Shown: positions 62,662 through 64,000 of the stretch, piece after piece
How the letters are laid out: every line of letters begins with the position of its first letter
How positions within the stretch are numbered: position 1 is the stretch's first letter
Assembly (NCBI GenBank): GCA_003184365.1
Contig: NKYR01000106.1
Location: 1 to 64,000, forward strand
DNA length: 64,000 nt
Direction of reading: 5' to 3'
Source: Evernia prunastri
Lineage: Eukaryota > Ascomycota > Lecanoromycetes > Lecanorales > Parmeliaceae
The notes under the pieces: model-generated
What the model saw: only the letters and a program-made list of their open reading frames with translations
What the model was told of the DNA's origin: nothing
Database searches by the model: none
Made by a program: the position numbers and the translations under genes

Positions 62662-64000
62662 GGTGGTTATTGAGGTGTTCTTGGGTGCGGTTGATAGATG
62701 AGGGTCGGGAAGGCTTCTTTGAAGGTCGATGCCATTCACGGTGAAGGGAAAATTGGGTGGAATGCGGAATGTAACAAAGAAGAACTTTTGGAAACAAAAC
62801 AAAGGAAGTGCTCACTGGGTTTTATAATGAATCTAGGGCCGAGGAGATTGTTCTTTCCCATCCAGGTCGGCGGATGGCAAACACAAGGTAGTCAGTCACA
62901 CCGCCCCTACCCGTGCACCGATGGCCCAAGTAAATCAAAGGCAATCTTGTTTAGATTTTCGATTCACATGGTCAATGACCAATGACGCACAGACGGTGCT
63001 CGAGCGAGATTCTACAACCATCCAATAAACCCGGGACGTATAAAAGTGAGACCAATTTGCAGCGCGTACTAAGCGCAAGTAGTTATTAGGGGGAGTGTTT
63101 AGGGATGTTTTAGGGGCACATGCATGCGGGGACAAGTTAACAACCAATACTAGGGACGGGCCTGCGGGTGGCTTTACACGTCGGGAATAAACTTTTGATG
63201 TTATTCAGTGCATCGTGATTCGGTGACGATGATGTGGATCAGCAGCAAAAAATCAAAAATGGTTAAAAAGTAAGTAAGGACTAAGATGTAAGGGTTAAGG
63301 GATAAAAAAGATTGGGGGTGGTCACAAGCAAGGAAAAGGATTGATGATTTTTCTAGTGTCAAAATAAAATCCGGAGCCTCGGGCACCGGGACAGGCTCGG
63401 CAAGCTGACCGGGGGAACCCAAGTGATGTATCATGTACCCCGCAAAAAGCCATCCGATGCGCTAAGGGATGCTAAGGGATGATCTACGTCACAGCCAGAT
63501 CCCCGCTACCTGTTTGTTTGGTAGCTGCTCTCCTGCTCTCTCCTTTCAACACACTAAAAAATACTTGCCTCCGAGTACCCTGTATCTTCAGAGTACTTAC
63601 CCTTCCGCCCGACCTGAGCACACGCCCTATTGCCACAAATGACCGGCTCGTTCCAAGGCATATTAATCTTATTAATTTCCCCCCCTCTGACGCCTTTTCA
63701 ACCAATCCCTTCCCTCAGGTACTATGTACTGTTAAATCCAGGGAAAAGAATCCAAAAGTCAGGTGAGAAAGAAGCTCCTCAAACATGTCTCGGTCCGATT
63801 GGTGCCCACCTTCATCTCCATTGTCGCCCTCCTCCTCCCCTCCTCACCTCCTCCCCTCCTCTGTTTTCTGACGCCGTCATACGGGCAAGCCTACGAGCAC
63901 ATCCGAACACGTTCGCCCAAATATCTTGTTGCCATTGGATTTCCCCAGCTTTGTATGTCGTCATTTGACTAATTCAAATGGAAATGGGTCGGCAGGCCCG
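62662..64000. other. Upstream of the glucanase gene; window end
   Basis: Probable promoter of the glucanase on the left. No domain-bearing frame was found up to the window end. Short frames near 63,480-63,970 have no coding bias, although the right-hand end could be the leader of a gene starting beyond the window. Confidence 0.35.

Overview
This window is nuclear DNA from a filamentous ascomycete (Pezizomycotina). Supporting signs are many short GT-AG introns (about 49-94 nt) with CTRAC-like branch sites, fungal-only families (Crh-type GH16 with a chitin-binding domain, Kre9/Knh1-like GPI protein, GH114, a 2EXR/F-box-like gene cluster, MC-x-CGH cysteine proteins) and C-ending codon preference. 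A Dothideomycete is my guess from the F-box-like expansion and overall style, held with low confidence. There is no CRISPR array, operon or intact transposon. I found no convincing tRNA or rRNA.

Layout. 0.3-4.6 kb: a basic/TQ-motif protein and a convergent alpha/beta-hydrolase fused to a CX5R phosphatase. 6.0-9.3 kb: a five-exon dihydroxy-acid dehydratase paralogue without an obvious mitochondrial presequence, then ribosomal protein S19. 9.7-15.3 kb: a tandem cluster of F-box-like genes (three intact, one 5'-truncated) around a secreted zincin-like protein that seems to have lost its HExxH. 15.3-20.1 kb is gene-poor. 20.1-26.5 kb: a BTB/POZ protein and two SANT/Myb-like proteins. 26.5-30.5 kb: microsatellites and one frame-conflicted gene candidate. 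30.5-33.1 kb: an Ada-type regulator divergent from a flavin-reductase-like protein, sharing a promoter with a perfect inverted repeat. 33.9-35.4 kb: a GPI-anchored Crh transglycosylase. 36.5-44.6 kb: three cysteine-headed proteins and a degenerate repeat array. 45.3-47.5 kb: vacuolar alkaline phosphatase with its 3' end tandemly triplicated. 47.9-48.8 kb: a GH114 protein broken by one in-frame TAG. 49.5-51.6 kb: an NCS1 permease carrying a TPP riboswitch in its 5' leader intron. 52.0-62.7 kb: an NDUFAF3-like complex I assembly factor, a Kre9-like GPI protein, a glutathione S-transferase, a 1015-residue coiled-coil/membrane protein and a secreted GH5 exo-beta-1,3-glucanase.

How the genes relate. 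Three genes point to cell-wall glucan and chitin remodelling (Crh, Kre9-like, GH5), but they are scattered and nothing suggests co-regulation. The Ada/flavin-reductase pair is the clearest regulatory unit by arrangement. The permease plus riboswitch is the clearest by sequence: the aptamer implies that the transporter handles thiamine or a thiamine precursor and is regulated through leader splicing. Exon boundaries were read by eye from splice signals and frame continuity. No alignment or folding software was used.
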